Positions 14,117 through 14,148 of a stretch of 14,148 nt of DNA are shown piece after piece; position 1 is the first letter of the stretch, and each line of letters starts with the position of its first letter. Under the pieces are notes generated by a model. It made no database searches. It was not told where the DNA came from and saw nothing but the letters and a program-made list of their open reading frames with translations. The translations under genes and the position numbers were made by a program. Origin of the DNA: an uncultured Catenibacterium sp. (GTDB taxonomy: Bacteria > Bacillota_I > Bacilli_A > Erysipelotrichales > Coprobacillaceae); the NCBI GenBank assembly GCA_900764725.1, contig CAAFPB010000415.1, positions 1 through 14,148 on the forward strand, given 5' to 3'.

Positions 14117-14148
14117 AGATCGGAAGAGCACACGTCTGAACTCCAGTC
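14117..14148 (+). other. Illumina TruSeq adapter remnant (artefact)
   Basis: The final 32 bases, starting AGATCGGAAGAGCACACGTC and ending CTCCAGTC, are the standard Illumina TruSeq read-1 adapter, recognised exactly from memory. They are not bacterial DNA. Any reading frame running into this stretch is spurious, and the contig should be considered to end at about 14116. Confidence 0.98.

Noticed and set aside
13949..14131. Minus-strand open frame at the right end
   Set aside because: It runs into the adapter sequence and lies antisense to maf; it has no ribosome binding site and no recognisable protein features.

Overview
The window is a stretch of core chromosome from an AT-rich, low-GC Gram-positive bacterium (Bacillota). 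The evidence is the murC-ytxG-ytxH-ccpA gene order, a tyrosyl T-box leader ahead of tyrS, the truB-ribF-rpsO-pnp order known from Bacillus, strong AGGAGG-type ribosome binding sites, and stem-loop plus U-tract terminators. The divergent MurC and the general protein style suggest an Erysipelotrichia-like gut or rumen organism. That placement is inference, not something the sequence proves. All supported genes are on the + strand. The last 32 bases (14117-14148) match the Illumina TruSeq adapter, so the window is the end of an assembled contig and the genuine sequence stops at about 14116.

Left edge (1-985): a hairpin, then two small unrecognised genes without clear ribosome binding sites, then a good terminator. 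They look like accessory genes, and the second resembles immunity-type proteins seen beside polymorphic toxins (weak, from memory). Next (1016-2773) is a tight three-gene operon: a GNAT acetyltransferase, a HAD-family phosphatase and a DUF4261-like protein.

Middle (2800-5997): murC, a YtxG-like DUF948 membrane protein, a YtxH-like protein and a CcpA-type LacI regulator form one operon ending in a clear terminator. This links a peptidoglycan precursor ligase with the carbon catabolite regulator. A ClC-type H+/Cl- antiporter gene with a C-terminal TrkA-C domain follows with its own promoter. Then comes a complete tyrosine T-box element controlling tyrS.

Right part (9110-14078): truB and ribF overlap at TAATG, rpsO has its own leader and terminator, and pnp overlaps maf at TAATG. 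These genes serve tRNA modification, flavin cofactor synthesis, the small ribosomal subunit, RNA turnover and nucleotide-pool cleaning. Past the maf terminator lies a palindromic cre-like operator candidate that probably controlled a gene lost at the contig end.

I do not see a convincing undescribed system. The points most worth a second look are the adapter remnant, the operator candidate at the right end, the possible toxin-immunity remnant at the left end, departures from MurC consensus motifs, and a terminator-like hairpin in the last codons of truB that would hide the ribF ribosome binding site.
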